The notes below the pieces were generated by a model. The model was not told where the DNA came from, ran no database searches, and worked only from the letters and a program-made list of their open reading frames with translations. From positions 310,001-374,000 of the forward strand of contig NZ_AULS01000002.1 of assembly GCF_000422405.1 (NCBI RefSeq): a DNA stretch of 64,000 nucleotides, written 5' to 3'. Every line of letters begins with the position of its first letter. Within the stretch, counting starts at the first letter, position 1. This document shows, piece after piece, positions 1 to 9,924 of the stretch. This stretch comes from Microbacterium luticocti DSM 19459. Its GTDB lineage: Bacteria > Actinomycetota > Actinomycetes > Actinomycetales > Microbacteriaceae. The translations under genes and the position numbers were made by a program.

Positions 1-727
1 GGGCTTCGGGGGTGTCGAAGGCGGCGCCGATGGAACGGGCCTCTTCGGCCAGCTGTTCGGCGAACGTACGGTGCGGTTGCGAGCGGATCAGGCGCTTGGC
101 GTGGCCGTAGGCGCCGTGGGCGCCGGCGAGCCAGAACCGCGCGACCTCTTCGGCCCGCAGTGCGACGGCGTCGGGGGCGGTGATCTCGGCGACCAGGCCC
201 CACTCGAGCGCTTCCTGTGCCGACAGCATCCGGTCCTGCAGCACCAGTTGCAGTGCGCGGCGTTCGCCGACCGCGCGGGCCAGCTGCGCCGACACCGACA
301 GGTCGGGGGTGAGCCCGATGTTCGCGTACAGGCTGCCGAGCTGCGAGTCCTCACCCACCACCGCGTAGTCACTGGCCAGCAGGATGCCCAGTCCGCCGCC
401 GGCGGTCGTGCCGTGCGCGGCGGCGACCACAGGGATCGCCGACTCGGTCAGCGCGCGGATGCCGCTGTTGATCACCTCGGCGAGCGCGGTGATCTCGGCG
501 CCCGACCCCATCTGCTCGGCCATGTCGCGCACGTCTCCGCCGGCACAGAACGCGCGGCCGGCGGCGTCCACCAGGATCGCCCCGACGTCGTCGCGGCTCG
601 TCGCCGCGCGGGTGAGCTCGGCCCACAGCCGCGCCGACTCGGCGTTGAACGCGTTGAGCCGGTCGGGCCGGTTCAGCGTGATGCGCGCGAGGCCGTCCTC
701 GACGTGCAGCAGGATCGGGTCGCTCAC
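1..727 (-). CDS. Enoyl-CoA hydratase/isomerase family protein (C-terminus beyond window)
   Basis: Reading the minus strand from a GTG at 727 gives a crotonase-fold protein. An early ITLNRPDRLNAFN segment is followed by the oxyanion-hole/CoA-binding stretch GRAFCAGGDVRDM and a TAGGGLG loop, all typical of enoyl-CoA hydratases. The frame is open to base 1, so about 242 residues are visible and the end is missing. The GTG overlaps the stop of the upstream dehydrogenase (GTGA), so the two are probably translationally coupled. Together they suggest hydration and oxidation steps of fatty-acid or branched-chain acyl-CoA breakdown. The exact substrate cannot be read from the sequence. Confidence 0.85.
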   Translation of the reverse strand, partial: MSDPILLHVEDGLARITLNRPDRLNAFNAESARLWAELTRAATSRDDVGAILVDAAGRAFCAGGDVRDMAEQMGSGAEITALAEVINSGIRALTESAIPVVAAAHGTTAGGGLGILLASDYAVVGEDSQLGSLYANIGLTPDLSVSAQLARAVGERRALQLVLQDRMLSAQEALEWGLVAEITAPDAVALRAEEVARFWLAGAHGAYGHAKRLIRSQPHRTFAEQLAEEARSIGAAFDTPEA

Positions 728-1485
728 CGTGGCGCCATCCGGATCGCGCCGTCGAGGCGGATGGTCTCGCCGTTGAGGTAGCCGTTGTCGACGATCGAGA
801 GCACCAGGCGGGCGTACTCGTCGGGCGTGCCGAGCCGGGCCGGGTAGGGCACCTGCTCACCGAGCGAGGCCTGCGCGGCCTCGGGGAGCCCCGCGAGCAT
901 CGGGGTCTCCATGATGCCCGGGGCGATCGTGCACACCCGGATGCCGTAGCGCGCGAGCTCGCGGGCGATCGGCAGGGTCATCGCGTGCACGCCGCCCTTG
1001 CTGGCCGAGTACGCGGGCTGGCCGATCTGCCCCTCGAACGCGGCGACCGAGGCGGTGCTGACGATGACGCCGCGGTCGCCCGATTCGGTCGGTTCGGTGC
1101 GGGCGATGGATGCCGCGGCCTGGGAGGTGACGTTGTAGGTGCCGATGAGGTTGACCTGGATGATCTTCGCGAATTGGGCCAGCGGGGTCGGGTTGCCCTC
1201 GCGGTCGAGCACCTTGGCGGGCGGGGCGATGCCGGCGCAGTTGACCACGACGCGCAGCGGCGCAGCGGCCGAGGCGACCTCGACGGCGGCGGCGACCTGG
1301 TCGGGATCGGTGACATCGGCGGCGGCGAACGTGCCGCCGAGTTCGGCCGCGATCTCGGCGCCGGCCGAGGTCGGCAGGTCGACGATCGTGACGGCCGCGC
1401 CTTTCTCGGCAAGGCGGCGGGCGGTGGCAAGACCGAGGCCGCTGGCCCCGCCGGTGACGAGGGCGGATGCTCCGCTGATCTCCAT
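724..1485 (-). CDS. SDR-family 3-hydroxyacyl-CoA / 17-beta-HSD type 10-like dehydrogenase
   Basis: A 253-residue classical short-chain dehydrogenase. It has the cofactor glycine motif TGGASGLG near residue 11, NCAGI near 82, and a catalytic Ser146-Tyr159-Lys163 set in [10 protein letters not shown]...YSASK. The [10 protein letters not shown] segment strongly recalls type II 3-hydroxyacyl-CoA dehydrogenase (HSD10), so NAD-dependent oxidation of a 3-hydroxyacyl-CoA is the likely reaction. The frame extends ten codons upstream, but GAAGGAGAACAG directly precedes the ATG at 1485, so that start was chosen. It overlaps the downstream enoyl-CoA hydratase by four bases. Substrate preference is inferred from family resemblance. 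Confidence 0.85.
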   Translation of the reverse strand: MEISGASALVTGGASGLGLATARRLAEKGAAVTIVDLPTSAGAEIAAELGGTFAAADVTDPDQVAAAVEVASAAAPLRVVVNCAGIAPPAKVLDREGNPTPLAQFAKIIQVNLIGTYNVTSQAAASIARTEPTESGDRGVIVSTASVAAFEGQIGQPAYSASKGGVHAMTLPIARELARYGIRVCTIAPGIMETPMLAGLPEAAQASLGEQVPYPARLGTPDEYARLVLSIVDNGYLNGETIRLDGAIRMAPR

Positions 1486-1621
1486 CTGTTCTCCTTCGAA
1501 CGAGCGGTTCGACATTCCGTTTCAGCTTATGCGGTACTCAGTGTCACGACCGCCGTGGCTGAGCCCAGCCTAGCCGGGACCGACCGCGCCCGTGCGGGCC
1601 GAGCGGGTGTTGACTGGGCGT

Positions 1622-1969
1622 ATGGAGATCCGCAGCAAGCGCGTGTACGACGATCCCGACCCCGCCGACGGCTTCCGTGTGCTGGTCGATCGGCTGTGGC
1701 CGCGCGGACTGTCGAAGCAGCGCGCGCAGGTCGACCTGTGGGACAAGGACGTCGCCCCGAGCGCCCAGCTGCGCACGGCGTTCCACCACGACGGCATGCC
1801 GTTCAGCCAGTTCGAGAAGGCGTACCGCGCGGAGCTTGCGGCGGGCGCGGACGCCGTCGCGGCGCTGCGCAAGAAGTTGACCGGACACGACGTGGTGACT
1901 CTGCTCTACGCCACACACGACACCGAACACAACCACACCGGGCTGCTGCGCGAGGCGCTGCTGGCCTGA
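1622..1969 (+). CDS. DUF488 family protein
   Basis: 115 residues. The N-terminal KRVYDDPDPADGFRVLVDRL followed by WPRGLSK is the signature of DUF488 (YeaO-like) proteins, and the C-terminal ATHDTEHNHTGLL is also characteristic. The function of the family is not established. The start is the ATG at 1622; an in-frame codon ten residues earlier has no better support. It is divergent from the SDR gene across a short spacer and convergent with the HNH nuclease gene, ending 18 bases before that gene's stop, with no clear terminator between them. Confidence 0.8.
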   Translation: MEIRSKRVYDDPDPADGFRVLVDRLWPRGLSKQRAQVDLWDKDVAPSAQLRTAFHHDGMPFSQFEKAYRAELAAGADAVAALRKKLTGHDVVTLLYATHDTEHNHTGLLREALLA

Positions 1970-1986
1970 CCGCGGTCGGGACGGGG

Positions 1987-3279
<1,293 letters not shown>

Positions 3280-3326
3280 GATCGATCTCCGCAGGACGCG
3301 ACCGATCGCCGCGCCCGTCTTTCCAT

Positions 3327-3342
3327 ATGAGAGCCCTCTCAT
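3327..3342. promoter_or_regulatory. Inverted repeat, candidate operator of the VapBC pair
   Basis: Two perfect 7-base arms (ATGAGAG / CTCTCAT) separated by two bases, in the spacer between the divergent nuclease and antitoxin genes and 52 bases before the antitoxin start. AbrB-fold antitoxins commonly autoregulate by binding such palindromes. Operator function is inferred. Confidence 0.45.
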
Positions 3343-3394
3343 CTTAGTGAGGGATGAGGCCTCCTGGAGGTGGACGGAGTGGTACCGTAACCAC

Positions 3395-3637
3395 ATGAGT
3401 GGCACGTTCACCGTCACGGTGGGAAACAAGGGCCGCATCGTCGTTCCGGCAGAGGTGCGCGAACGCCGCTCGTGGCGCGAGGGCACGCCCCTCGTCGGCA
3501 TCGAGACCGCCGCCGGACTCGTGCTCGTGGGACGCGACGATGCGCGACGCCTGCTGCGCGACCAGCTCGCCGGCCACGACCTCGTCGCGGATCTGATCGC
3601 CACCCGCCGCGCCGAAGCCGTGCACGACGCCGCATGA
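3395..3637 (+). CDS. AbrB/MazE-type (VapB-like) antitoxin
   Basis: 80 residues beginning with an AbrB swapped-hairpin sequence: TFTVTVGNKGRIVVPAEVRE, then a second strand pair around GTPLVGIE and LVLVG. The C-terminal half (DDARRLLRDQLAG...) is the charged tail that would wrap the toxin. The start was chosen because the protein begins directly with the DNA-binding fold. Its TGA lies inside the next gene's ATGA, the coupling usual for toxin-antitoxin pairs. A palindrome just upstream is a likely autoregulatory site. Confidence 0.85.
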   Translation: MSGTFTVTVGNKGRIVVPAEVRERRSWREGTPLVGIETAAGLVLVGRDDARRLLRDQLAGHDLVADLIATRRAEAVHDAA

Positions 3638-3999
3638 CCGTCTTCGACGCCTCGGCGCTGCTCGCCTTCCTGCAGACAGAACACGGCGCCGACATCGTGG
3701 CCGAGTACCTGGAGCAGGGCGGGACCGTCAGTGCCGCGAACTGGTCGGAGACGGCGCAGAAGGTGCAGGCCGCCGGCGCCGATTGGGCCCTCGCCCGGGG
3801 GCTGCTGCTCAGCTACGGGATTCGGATCGAGCCGGTGAGCGAAGCGGATGCCGAAGCCGCCGCACGACTGTGGCGTCGCGGCGACGCGCTCTCACTGGGT
3901 GATCGACTCTGCCTCGCACTCGGCGAGCGCGAAGGGGGAACGATCCTCACCGCCGACACGGCGTGGTCAGGACGACCCGGCGTCGTCCTGGTCCGCTGA
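3634..3999 (+). CDS. PIN-domain toxin (VapC-like ribonuclease)
   Basis: 121 residues with the PIN fold. The acidic residues expected to bind Mg2+ are present at D5 (VFDASALLAF), E39 (NWSET), D90 (SLGDRLCLA) and D108 (LTADTAW). VapC toxins cleave RNA, often tRNA or rRNA, when freed from VapB. The gene overlaps the antitoxin by four bases and nothing looks degenerate, so the module is probably functional. It ends 26 bases before the convergent ykoC stop, with no obvious terminator. Confidence 0.88.
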   Translation: MTVFDASALLAFLQTEHGADIVAEYLEQGGTVSAANWSETAQKVQAAGADWALARGLLLSYGIRIEPVSEADAEAAARLWRRGDALSLGDRLCLALGEREGGTILTADTAWSGRPGVVLVR

Positions 4000-4025
4000 A
4001 CGAGCCTGACGCGCAGGCCGTAACG

Positions 4026-4808
4026 TCACAGCGCCCAGACGAACGTCCAGGTGCCGGCGGCGAGGGCGGCGACGACGGATGCCGCGGCCACCGCGACCGA
4101 GATGAGCACGAGCACGACGTCGCGCGGGCGCAACCGCGACGGGCGGGCCCACGTGCGCGGCCCGGGGGCGCCGAAGCCCCGCGCCTCCATCGCCGTGGCG
4201 AGCTTGGTGCCGCGCCGGATCGCGAGGACGAACAGGGCGAACGACTGCCCGGCGAACCGGCGGAACCGTCCGGTGTCGGCGACCCCGCGCGCGCGGCGCG
4301 CGAGCGACAGCTCCCGCCAGTCCTCGACCAGCAGGCCGACCAGCCGCAGCCCGGCCAGGGCGCCGAGCACGAACCGCGCGGGCAGCCGCAGCAGCTGCGA
4401 CAGCCCGTCGGCCAGGTCGGTCGGGTCGGTGGTCGACAGCAGCACGACGGCCGGCAGCGAGATCGCCAGCACACGCAGCACGATCGCCAACGCCAGCGAG
4501 ATCGACCCGTCAGTGACCTGCACGAGCCCCCAGTGCAGGTACGTCTGCCCGGACGGGCGGCCGTACAACACGGTCGCCACACCGCCGAGCACGGCGGCCA
4601 CGAGCAGCGGCCAGGAGCGCAGCCACAGCATCCGCACCGGCAGGCCCGACAGCGGCAGCAGAACGAGCACGCACACCAGGGTGACCCCCGCCGAGACCGG
4701 GTCGATCGACAGCAGCAGGGTGACCGTCATCACGAGGGTCGCGCCGAGCTTGGCCACCGGGTTGAACGACGACACCCGTGCGGTCGGGTCAGCCGCCAGC
4801 ACGCTCAT
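4026..4808 (-). CDS. ykoC: ECF transporter transmembrane (T) component, thiamine/HMP type
   Basis: 260 residues with several hydrophobic helices. The family-typical region DWRELSLARRARG near residue 160 corresponds to the coupling helices of CbiQ/EcfT proteins that bind the ATPases. The start ATG at 4808 overlaps the TGA of the ATPase gene (ATGA). It is the last gene of a riboswitch-headed ykoE-ykoD-ykoC set, matching the composition of the Bacillus YkoEDC transporter thought to import the thiamine pyrimidine moiety. Substrate is inferred from context. Confidence 0.85.
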   Translation of the reverse strand: MSVLAADPTARVSSFNPVAKLGATLVMTVTLLLSIDPVSAGVTLVCVLVLLPLSGLPVRMLWLRSWPLLVAAVLGGVATVLYGRPSGQTYLHWGLVQVTDGSISLALAIVLRVLAISLPAVVLLSTTDPTDLADGLSQLLRLPARFVLGALAGLRLVGLLVEDWRELSLARRARGVADTGRFRRFAGQSFALFVLAIRRGTKLATAMEARGFGAPGPRTWARPSRLRPRDVVLVLISVAVAAASVVAALAAGTWTFVWAL

Positions 4809-6310
4809 CGCCTGCTCCCGTGCACCGGCAGCGCACCCGGCCGCAGTCCCGGCTGCGGTTGCAGGCACAGCTCGTCGTCGGCGAGGGCAGACACCAGTTC
4901 GCGGTCATGGGTGACGAACACGACGCCGGTACCGGCATCCCGCACCTCGTCGATGAGGTCGGCGAGTTCGCGCCACGTGCGGGCGTCCTGTCCGTACGTG
5001 GGCTCGTCGAGCACGAGCACACGCGGGCGGGTGGCCAGCGCGGCGGCGACGGTCAGGCGCCGCTTCTCGCCGCCCGACAGCGTGAACGGGTTCACCTGCG
5101 CCAGCCGGGTCAGCCGCAGCCGCTCCAGCAGCGGGTCGACGCGGGCGGCGACCTCGGTCTCGCCCAGGCGCACCGCGCGCGGGCCGACGGCGAGCTCCTC
5201 GCGGACCCGCGCGGTCAGCAACTGGTGCTCGGGCTCCTGGAAGACCATGCCGATACGGGTGAGCAGCCGGCGTGAACTCCATTCGCGCGGGGCCGGGCCG
5301 ATGCCCGCGCGCAGCCGAGCGGTGGCGGCGAGCTCGCCGCCGGCCGGTTCGAGCAGGCCGGCGAGGGTCATCGCCAGGGTGGACTTGCCGGCTCCGTTCG
5401 GCCCGGTCACCGCCAGGGCCCGTCCGGCGTCGACACAGACCGAGATTCCGGATGCCGCGACCTGCGGCATCCGTGCCCCGAACGCCCGCCGGCCCACGGC
5501 CAGGTCACGAGCCTGCAGCAGCACGGGTGCGTCACCTGCTCGCCGCGGCCGCGGCGAGTGCCAGGGCTCGGTGCCGGGCACCCAGACCCCGGCGGCGGTC
5601 AGCTCATGCGCATGGCGCGCGAACACGTCGTCGGGCGTGCCGTCGGCGAGCAGTCCGTGCTCGCCGAGCACGATCACCCGGTCCATGTGTGCGGCCCACA
5701 ACCCGACCCGGTGCTCGACGACCACGAGCGTCGCGCCGCCGGTGGCGGCGAGCACGGCGTCGCGCACCTCGACGGCGCCGTCCGGGTCGAGGTTGGCGGT
5801 GGGCTCGTCCAGCAGTACCAGGCCGGGCCGCATCGCGAGCACACCGGCCAGGGCGAGGCGCTGCTTCTGCCCGCCCGACAGCCGCGTGGTCGGGTGATCG
5901 CGCCGCAGCGGCAGGCCCACCGCGTCGAGCGCGGCATCCACCCGCCGCCAGATCTCGTCGCGCGGCACCCCGAGGTTCTCGCACGCGAACGCGATGTCGT
6001 CGCCGACCCGGGCGAGCACGACCTGCGCGTCGGGGTCCTGCAGCACGAGCCCGGCGCGGCCGCGCGCGTGGGCCGGCGGCACACCGTCCACGAACAGGCG
6101 TCCGGTCTGCTCGCCGTCCTCCTGGTCGCCGAGCACACCGGCCAGTCCCCGCATGAGCGTGGACTTGCCGGCACCGCTGGCCCCCAGCAGCAGCACGCGC
6201 TGCCCGGCGGGGACCTCGAGGTCGAGGTCGGCGACCGCCCAGCGGCGGCGGCCGGCGTGCCGCCACCCCCACCCGGCGGCGGTGACGGCGGCGGGACGCA
6301 GCGCGGTCAC
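4805..6310 (-). CDS. ykoD: ECF transporter double ATPase (fused A1-A2)
   Basis: 501 residues comprising two complete ABC ATPase domains in one chain. The first has Walker A GASGAGKST, signature LSGGQKQRLALAG and Walker B LVLLDEPTANLD. The second has GPNGAGKST, LSGGEKRRLTVA and VLVLDEPTYGQD. Fusion of both ATPases is the YkoD arrangement. The start is a GTG at 6310, after a 31-base gap from the S-component gene, and the stop overlaps the T component. It would power uptake of a thiamine-related substrate at the cytoplasmic membrane. Confidence 0.9.
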   Translation of the reverse strand: MTALRPAAVTAAGWGWRHAGRRRWAVADLDLEVPAGQRVLLLGASGAGKSTLMRGLAGVLGDQEDGEQTGRLFVDGVPPAHARGRAGLVLQDPDAQVVLARVGDDIAFACENLGVPRDEIWRRVDAALDAVGLPLRRDHPTTRLSGGQKQRLALAGVLAMRPGLVLLDEPTANLDPDGAVEVRDAVLAATGGATLVVVEHRVGLWAAHMDRVIVLGEHGLLADGTPDDVFARHAHELTAAGVWVPGTEPWHSPRPRRAGDAPVLLQARDLAVGRRAFGARMPQVAASGISVCVDAGRALAVTGPNGAGKSTLAMTLAGLLEPAGGELAATARLRAGIGPAPREWSSRRLLTRIGMVFQEPEHQLLTARVREELAVGPRAVRLGETEVAARVDPLLERLRLTRLAQVNPFTLSGGEKRRLTVAAALATRPRVLVLDEPTYGQDARTWRELADLIDEVRDAGTGVVFVTHDRELVSALADDELCLQPQPGLRPGALPVHGSRR

Positions 6311-6341
6311 GGCATCCGTCCCAGCTGGCTCACGACGGCCC

Positions 6342-6980
6342 CTATGCGGCGTCGGGATCGTCGGTCTCGCGGGTGCGGGCCTCGCGACCGGCGCCGAACC
6401 GGTCGAGCGCGCCGGTGGCGGCCAGGGCCCGCACGATCAGCCACGACACGAAACCGGCCAGCACGATGCCCGAGACGATCGCGGCACCGAAGTAGATGGC
6501 GCGGAACTCGAACGACTTCGCCGCCACCGACGAGAAGTTGGTGTCGAGGATCGCCGTGGACAGTCCGGCCAGCGCGCCCGAGACCAGCGCGGCGGGCAGC
6601 CGCCAGTTGCGGTACAGCAGCAGCGCGAACCCGAGTTCGGCGCCGACACCCTCGATCACACCCCAGATGAAGGTCTCGGGACCCCACTGGGTGCCCACGA
6701 CCATCGACACGACGGCGGCGACGATCTCGGTGTACAGGGCGGCGCCGGGCTTGCGGATGATGAGGCCGCCGAGCACGCCGGCGAACAGCCAGCCGCCGGC
6801 GAGTGCACCCTCCAGCCCGGGCAGGAAGGCGAGTCCGGTCGACAGCGGGGTCCAGGCCTGGCCCCACAGCCAGAAGATCACCCCGGCGGCGACGCCGACG
6901 ACGCTGGCGACGACGATGTCGACGACACGCCAGCGCAGACGCGGCGTGGCGACGGTGGATGCGGACGTGGTTGTGTGCAT
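6342..6980 (-). CDS. ykoE: ECF transporter substrate-binding (S) component
   Basis: 212 residues with multiple membrane helices. Features include an N-terminal RWRVVDIVVASVVGVAAGVI, a GWLFAGVLGGLI loop and an EGVGAELGFALLL segment, matching the YkoE family of S components linked to thiamine or hydroxymethylpyrimidine uptake. The start is the ATG at 6980, preceded by AAGGAGCATCG. An in-frame ATG at 7004 lies inside the riboswitch and was rejected. The TPP riboswitch immediately upstream predicts repression by thiamine pyrophosphate. Confidence 0.88.
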   Translation of the reverse strand: MHTTTSASTVATPRLRWRVVDIVVASVVGVAAGVIFWLWGQAWTPLSTGLAFLPGLEGALAGGWLFAGVLGGLIIRKPGAALYTEIVAAVVSMVVGTQWGPETFIWGVIEGVGAELGFALLLYRNWRLPAALVSGALAGLSTAILDTNFSSVAAKSFEFRAIYFGAAIVSGIVLAGFVSWLIVRALAATGALDRFGAGREARTRETDDPDAA

Positions 6981-6986
6981 CGATGC

Positions 6987-7076
6987 TCCTTCCTGCGCCG
7001 GCATGATCCGGATCAGGTTCGACGGTCGAAGCGTGTTCGCTTCCTCTCAGCCCGGCACACCGGACTCCCGTGGTTG
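6987..7076 (-). ncRNA. TPP riboswitch (THI element)
   Basis: The minus strand carries the conserved THI-box parts in order: CGGGAG, then GCCGGGCTGAGAGG, a variable hairpin (GAAGCG...CGCTTC), CGACCGTCGAACCTGATC, and ATGCCGGCGCAGGAAGG. The 3' part runs into the ribosome-binding site of ykoE, seven bases before the ATG, so ligand binding probably blocks translation initiation. The position upstream of a thiamine-type ECF operon fits. Confidence 0.93.
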
Positions 7077-7084
7077 TGCCGGTC

Positions 7085-7090
7085 AGTATA
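7085..7090 (-). promoter_or_regulatory. Candidate -10 box for the ykoEDC operon
   Basis: TATACT on the minus strand, placed so that transcription would begin about at the 5' edge of the riboswitch. No convincing -35 is visible. The site lies only about 25 bases before the divergent carboxypeptidase start, so the two promoters must be nearly back to back. Confidence 0.45.
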
Positions 7091-7115
7091 GTCGCCCGTC
7101 GGGTACCGTGGCCTG

Positions 7116-8567
7116 GTGACCCGTGCCGACCCGACGCCCGACCCCGCGGTCGCCGCGGACGCGGAAGGCGACGACCTCGACGCGATCGTGACCTCGACGG
7201 TGGCGACCTCGACGGTCGCGATCACGGCGCTGTCGTGGTGGGACGACGCCACGGTCACGGCGCTGCGGGCGCGCACTTCGACGACGACGGCGACGACGCT
7301 CGAGACCACGACGGGCCTGGTGCCGGCGGTGGTCCCGCTGCTACCCGATCGTCCGCGCCGGTCGGCGCTTCGTGCCCGCATGCTCGTGCCGCTGGGCGTG
7401 CTGCTGGTGCTGGTGGTCGGGTACGCCGCGACGATGGGGCTGTGGCCGCTGGGCGAGGTGGCCCCGACGGTGACGGCGGCCACGGTGTCCGCGCAGCCGG
7501 CGGCGGCGGCATCCGTCACCTGGCCGGCCACCGGCGCGGCCGGGGTGGCCGTGTCGGGGTTCGGCGCACCGGTGGCCTCGACCACCGCGCAGAGCCCGAT
7601 CGCGAGCATCACGAAGGTGGTGACGGCGCTGCTGGTGCTCGACCGCAGCCCGGTGACGGCGAGCGCGCAGGGCATCGCGTTCCGGTTCTCGTACGCCGAC
7701 AATCTCGAGTACTGGAGCTACCTGCGACGCAACGAGTCGGCGCTGGATGTTCCGGTGGGCGGCTCGTTGACCGAATACCAGATGCTGCAGGGCATGCTGA
7801 TCGCCTCGGCCAGCAACTATGCGGCGCGGCTGGCCGGGCAGTGGTGGCCGTCCGACGAGAGTTTCGCCTCGGCCGCGAACGCGTGGCTGGCCGCCCGCAG
7901 AATCACGGGCATCACGATCGCCGATCCGACCGGCTTCGACGCGCGCAACACGGCGACGCCGGCGGCACTGGTGCGGCTGGCCCAGGTCGCGATGGACAAT
8001 CCGGTGATCGCCGAGATCGTCGCGCAGAAGCAGGTGACGCTGCCGGGGGCGGGCACGGTCACGAACACGAACGAATTGCTCGCCGACCCCGGGGTGGTGG
8101 GCATGAAGACGGGCATCCTCGACGGCTACAACGTGCTGGCGGTCAAGGATGTCACCGTCGGCGGCACGACGGTGCAGGTGCAGGCCGCGGTGCTGAACCA
8201 GCCCGACGCCAAGACGCGCTGGACGGTCGCGCGGAACCTGTTCGCGCAGGTGCAGGCGCAGCTGCAGCCGACGACGGCGGTGGCGGCCGGTACGGTGGTC
8301 GGCACGGTGTCGACGGCGTGGGGCGCCTCGGTTGCGGTGGTCGCGTCCTCCGACGCCGATCTGGTGCTGTGGAACGCTGCGACCCCGACCGCGACCGCGC
8401 AGCTGACGCTCGGCGACGACTGGGCGGCCGGGGCTGCGGCCGGCAGCGTCACGGTGACCGGTCCGGTGCAGGCGACGACGGTGGATGCCGCATTGGCCGA
8501 CGAGCTGGACGGCCCGGGCCTGTGGTGGCGGATCACCCATCCGCTGCAGCTGCTCGGAGTGGCCTGA
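7116..8567 (+). CDS. D-alanyl-D-alanine carboxypeptidase, peptidase S11 family
   Basis: 483 residues from a GTG. A Thr/Ala-rich cytoplasmic segment of about 85 residues precedes one membrane anchor (MLVPLGVLLVLVVGYAA). The penicillin-binding catalytic core follows, with SxxK as SITK near residue 164, SxN as SASN near 231, and KTG in GMKTG near 331. It should trim the terminal D-Ala of peptidoglycan stem peptides outside the membrane. The long N-terminal cytoplasmic extension is unusual for this family and its role is unknown. It stands alone on the plus strand. Confidence 0.85.
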   Translation: MTRADPTPDPAVAADAEGDDLDAIVTSTVATSTVAITALSWWDDATVTALRARTSTTTATTLETTTGLVPAVVPLLPDRPRRSALRARMLVPLGVLLVLVVGYAATMGLWPLGEVAPTVTAATVSAQPAAAASVTWPATGAAGVAVSGFGAPVASTTAQSPIASITKVVTALLVLDRSPVTASAQGIAFRFSYADNLEYWSYLRRNESALDVPVGGSLTEYQMLQGMLIASASNYAARLAGQWWPSDESFASAANAWLAARRITGITIADPTGFDARNTATPAALVRLAQVAMDNPVIAEIVAQKQVTLPGAGTVTNTNELLADPGVVGMKTGILDGYNVLAVKDVTVGGTTVQVQAAVLNQPDAKTRWTVARNLFAQVQAQLQPTTAVAAGTVVGTVSTAWGASVAVVASSDADLVLWNAATPTATAQLTLGDDWAAGAAAGSVTVTGPVQATTVDAALADELDGPGLWWRITHPLQLLGVA

Positions 8568-8618
8568 CGGCACCCGCAGTCATCATTCGCCCACACCCCA
8601 CATGGGTAGCATCGGGGC

Positions 8619-8994
8619 GTGACGTTGCAGAACCACCCCGGAGAACGGGAGTTCCCGGTGCGATGGCGGTGGCGCTGGCGCAGATACGTGCGGGCACAGC
8701 GGCGCGCGCGCAACTCCTCGGGCGATCGCGCGAAGGTGCTCTACCCGACCCTCGGCGCCGCCCTGCTGCTGGTCGCCGCGCTGTTTCTGGCGGTGCACCT
8801 GGCCGACGCCTCGGCGATACCGCACCTGATGGCGCAGGGGCCGCTGCAGGTCGCGATCGTCGGCATCGGCATCGTCGCCATCGCCTCCGGCCTGCTCGGC
8901 TACGTCGTCGACCTGGTCGATGCCGGGCTGCCGCGTCGCACGGCCCGGCGGCGCCGCGCCGGACGGGCGCCCACGCGACACCGACGGAGACTGA
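8619..8994 (+). CDS. Small two-helix membrane protein with apparent frameshift near its end
   Basis: From a GTG at 8619 the frame encodes a basic N-terminus (WRWRWRRYVRAQRRARNSS) and two hydrophobic helices (YPTLGAALLLVAALFLAV and VAIVGIGIVAIASGLLGYVV), then VDLVDAGLP. After about base 8930 this frame becomes Arg-rich and stays open across the opposite-strand J-domain gene to 9986. A neighbouring frame instead ends sensibly as PRDTDGD and stops at 8992-8994, just before the convergent gene's stop. I infer one base gained or lost, by mutation or sequencing error. No function recognised. Confidence 0.5.
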
Positions 8995-9005
8995 GCGTCG
9001 CCGGG

Positions 9006-9923
9006 CTACGCGAACCGCACGCACTGGTTGAGCCGGGTGCGCACGTCGAACAGCTCGGTGCCACCGACCTCGCGCGCCCCGGTGATCCCCCGGCGCAGCA
9101 CCGTGCTCAGCGCGCTGCGTCCGCACACCACGGTGCGCACGCCGCGCACCTTGCCGAGCTCGTGGATCGGTTCGGGCGCATCGTCGTCGGGCACGACCAC
9201 GATCGCGCCGCCGAAGCGCACGCGCGCATCACGTGCGATGGTGCGGATGCCGGCGATCAGGTCCGCGATCGGCGTGCCGGCCACACCATCCCCGACCAGT
9301 TCCCCGCGTCGCACCCGCACCGGGCCGCCGGTGTCTTCGGAGAGGATGCCATACAGCCCGCTGGGCGCGAGCACGATGTGGTCGATCTTCTCGTCGGGGC
9401 GGCCGCCGGCGGCGACGTCGTGCCACACCGTGTATCCCATGCCGAGGTCGCCGACGATGCGCGCGGTGGCCTCTTCGGCGAGTGCGTCGGCCAGCAGCCG
9501 CCGGATCTCGACGGGCGCCGAGCGCACCAGGGCCGGATCGTACGGGTCGGGCAGCTCGACACCACGACCGACCCACTCGCGGATCAGGTCGAGGTAGCGC
9601 TCCCGCCGCCGGCCGCCGGGGTGCCCGTACGAGCGGGCGCGCGGCCGGGTGTCGGCGCGCGGTGCCGGCACGTGCCATCCGTCCCACTGCGGTGCGGCGC
9701 TCGCGCCGAACCCGTGCCCGCGGTCGTACGCCGCCCGCGCCGGGGCGGTGCCGACCAGCTGCCACGCGCGCTGCACCTGCACGAACGCGGCCGCGTCGCC
9801 GCCGGTGTCGGGGTGGGTCTGCCGCAGCCGCAGCCGGTAGGCGCGGCGCAGCGCCTCGTCGTCGACGTCGGGCGCGACGCCGAGCACCTCGTAGGCCGAC
9901 GCCGACAGCGGACTGTCGAACAC
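9006..9923 (-). CDS. J-domain protein with NERD-like C-terminal domain
   Basis: 305 residues. Residues 8-70 are a J domain (AYEVLGVAPDVDDEALRRAY, then the HPD tripeptide in QTHPDTGGD), which normally stimulates an Hsp70 ATPase. The central and C-terminal part has EKIDHIVLAPSGLYGI and GGPVRV, resembling the nuclease-related NERD domain. The J/NERD pairing suggests a chaperone-recruited nucleic-acid protein, but the NERD assignment is tentative. GTG start at 9923, one base beyond the stop of the upstream CoA-hydrolase gene, so probably co-transcribed. Confidence 0.7.
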   Translation of the reverse strand: MFDSPLSASAYEVLGVAPDVDDEALRRAYRLRLRQTHPDTGGDAAAFVQVQRAWQLVGTAPARAAYDRGHGFGASAAPQWDGWHVPAPRADTRPRARSYGHPGGRRRERYLDLIREWVGRGVELPDPYDPALVRSAPVEIRRLLADALAEEATARIVGDLGMGYTVWHDVAAGGRPDEKIDHIVLAPSGLYGILSEDTGGPVRVRRGELVGDGVAGTPIADLIAGIRTIARDARVRFGGAIVVVPDDDAPEPIHELGKVRGVRTVVCGRSALSTVLRRGITGAREVGGTELFDVRTRLNQCVRFA

Positions 9924-9924
9924 G

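Noticed and set aside
3280-3684. N-terminal extension of the HNH nuclease frame
   Set aside because: It would overlap the antitoxin gene, and a GTG with a good ribosome site begins just before the membrane segments.
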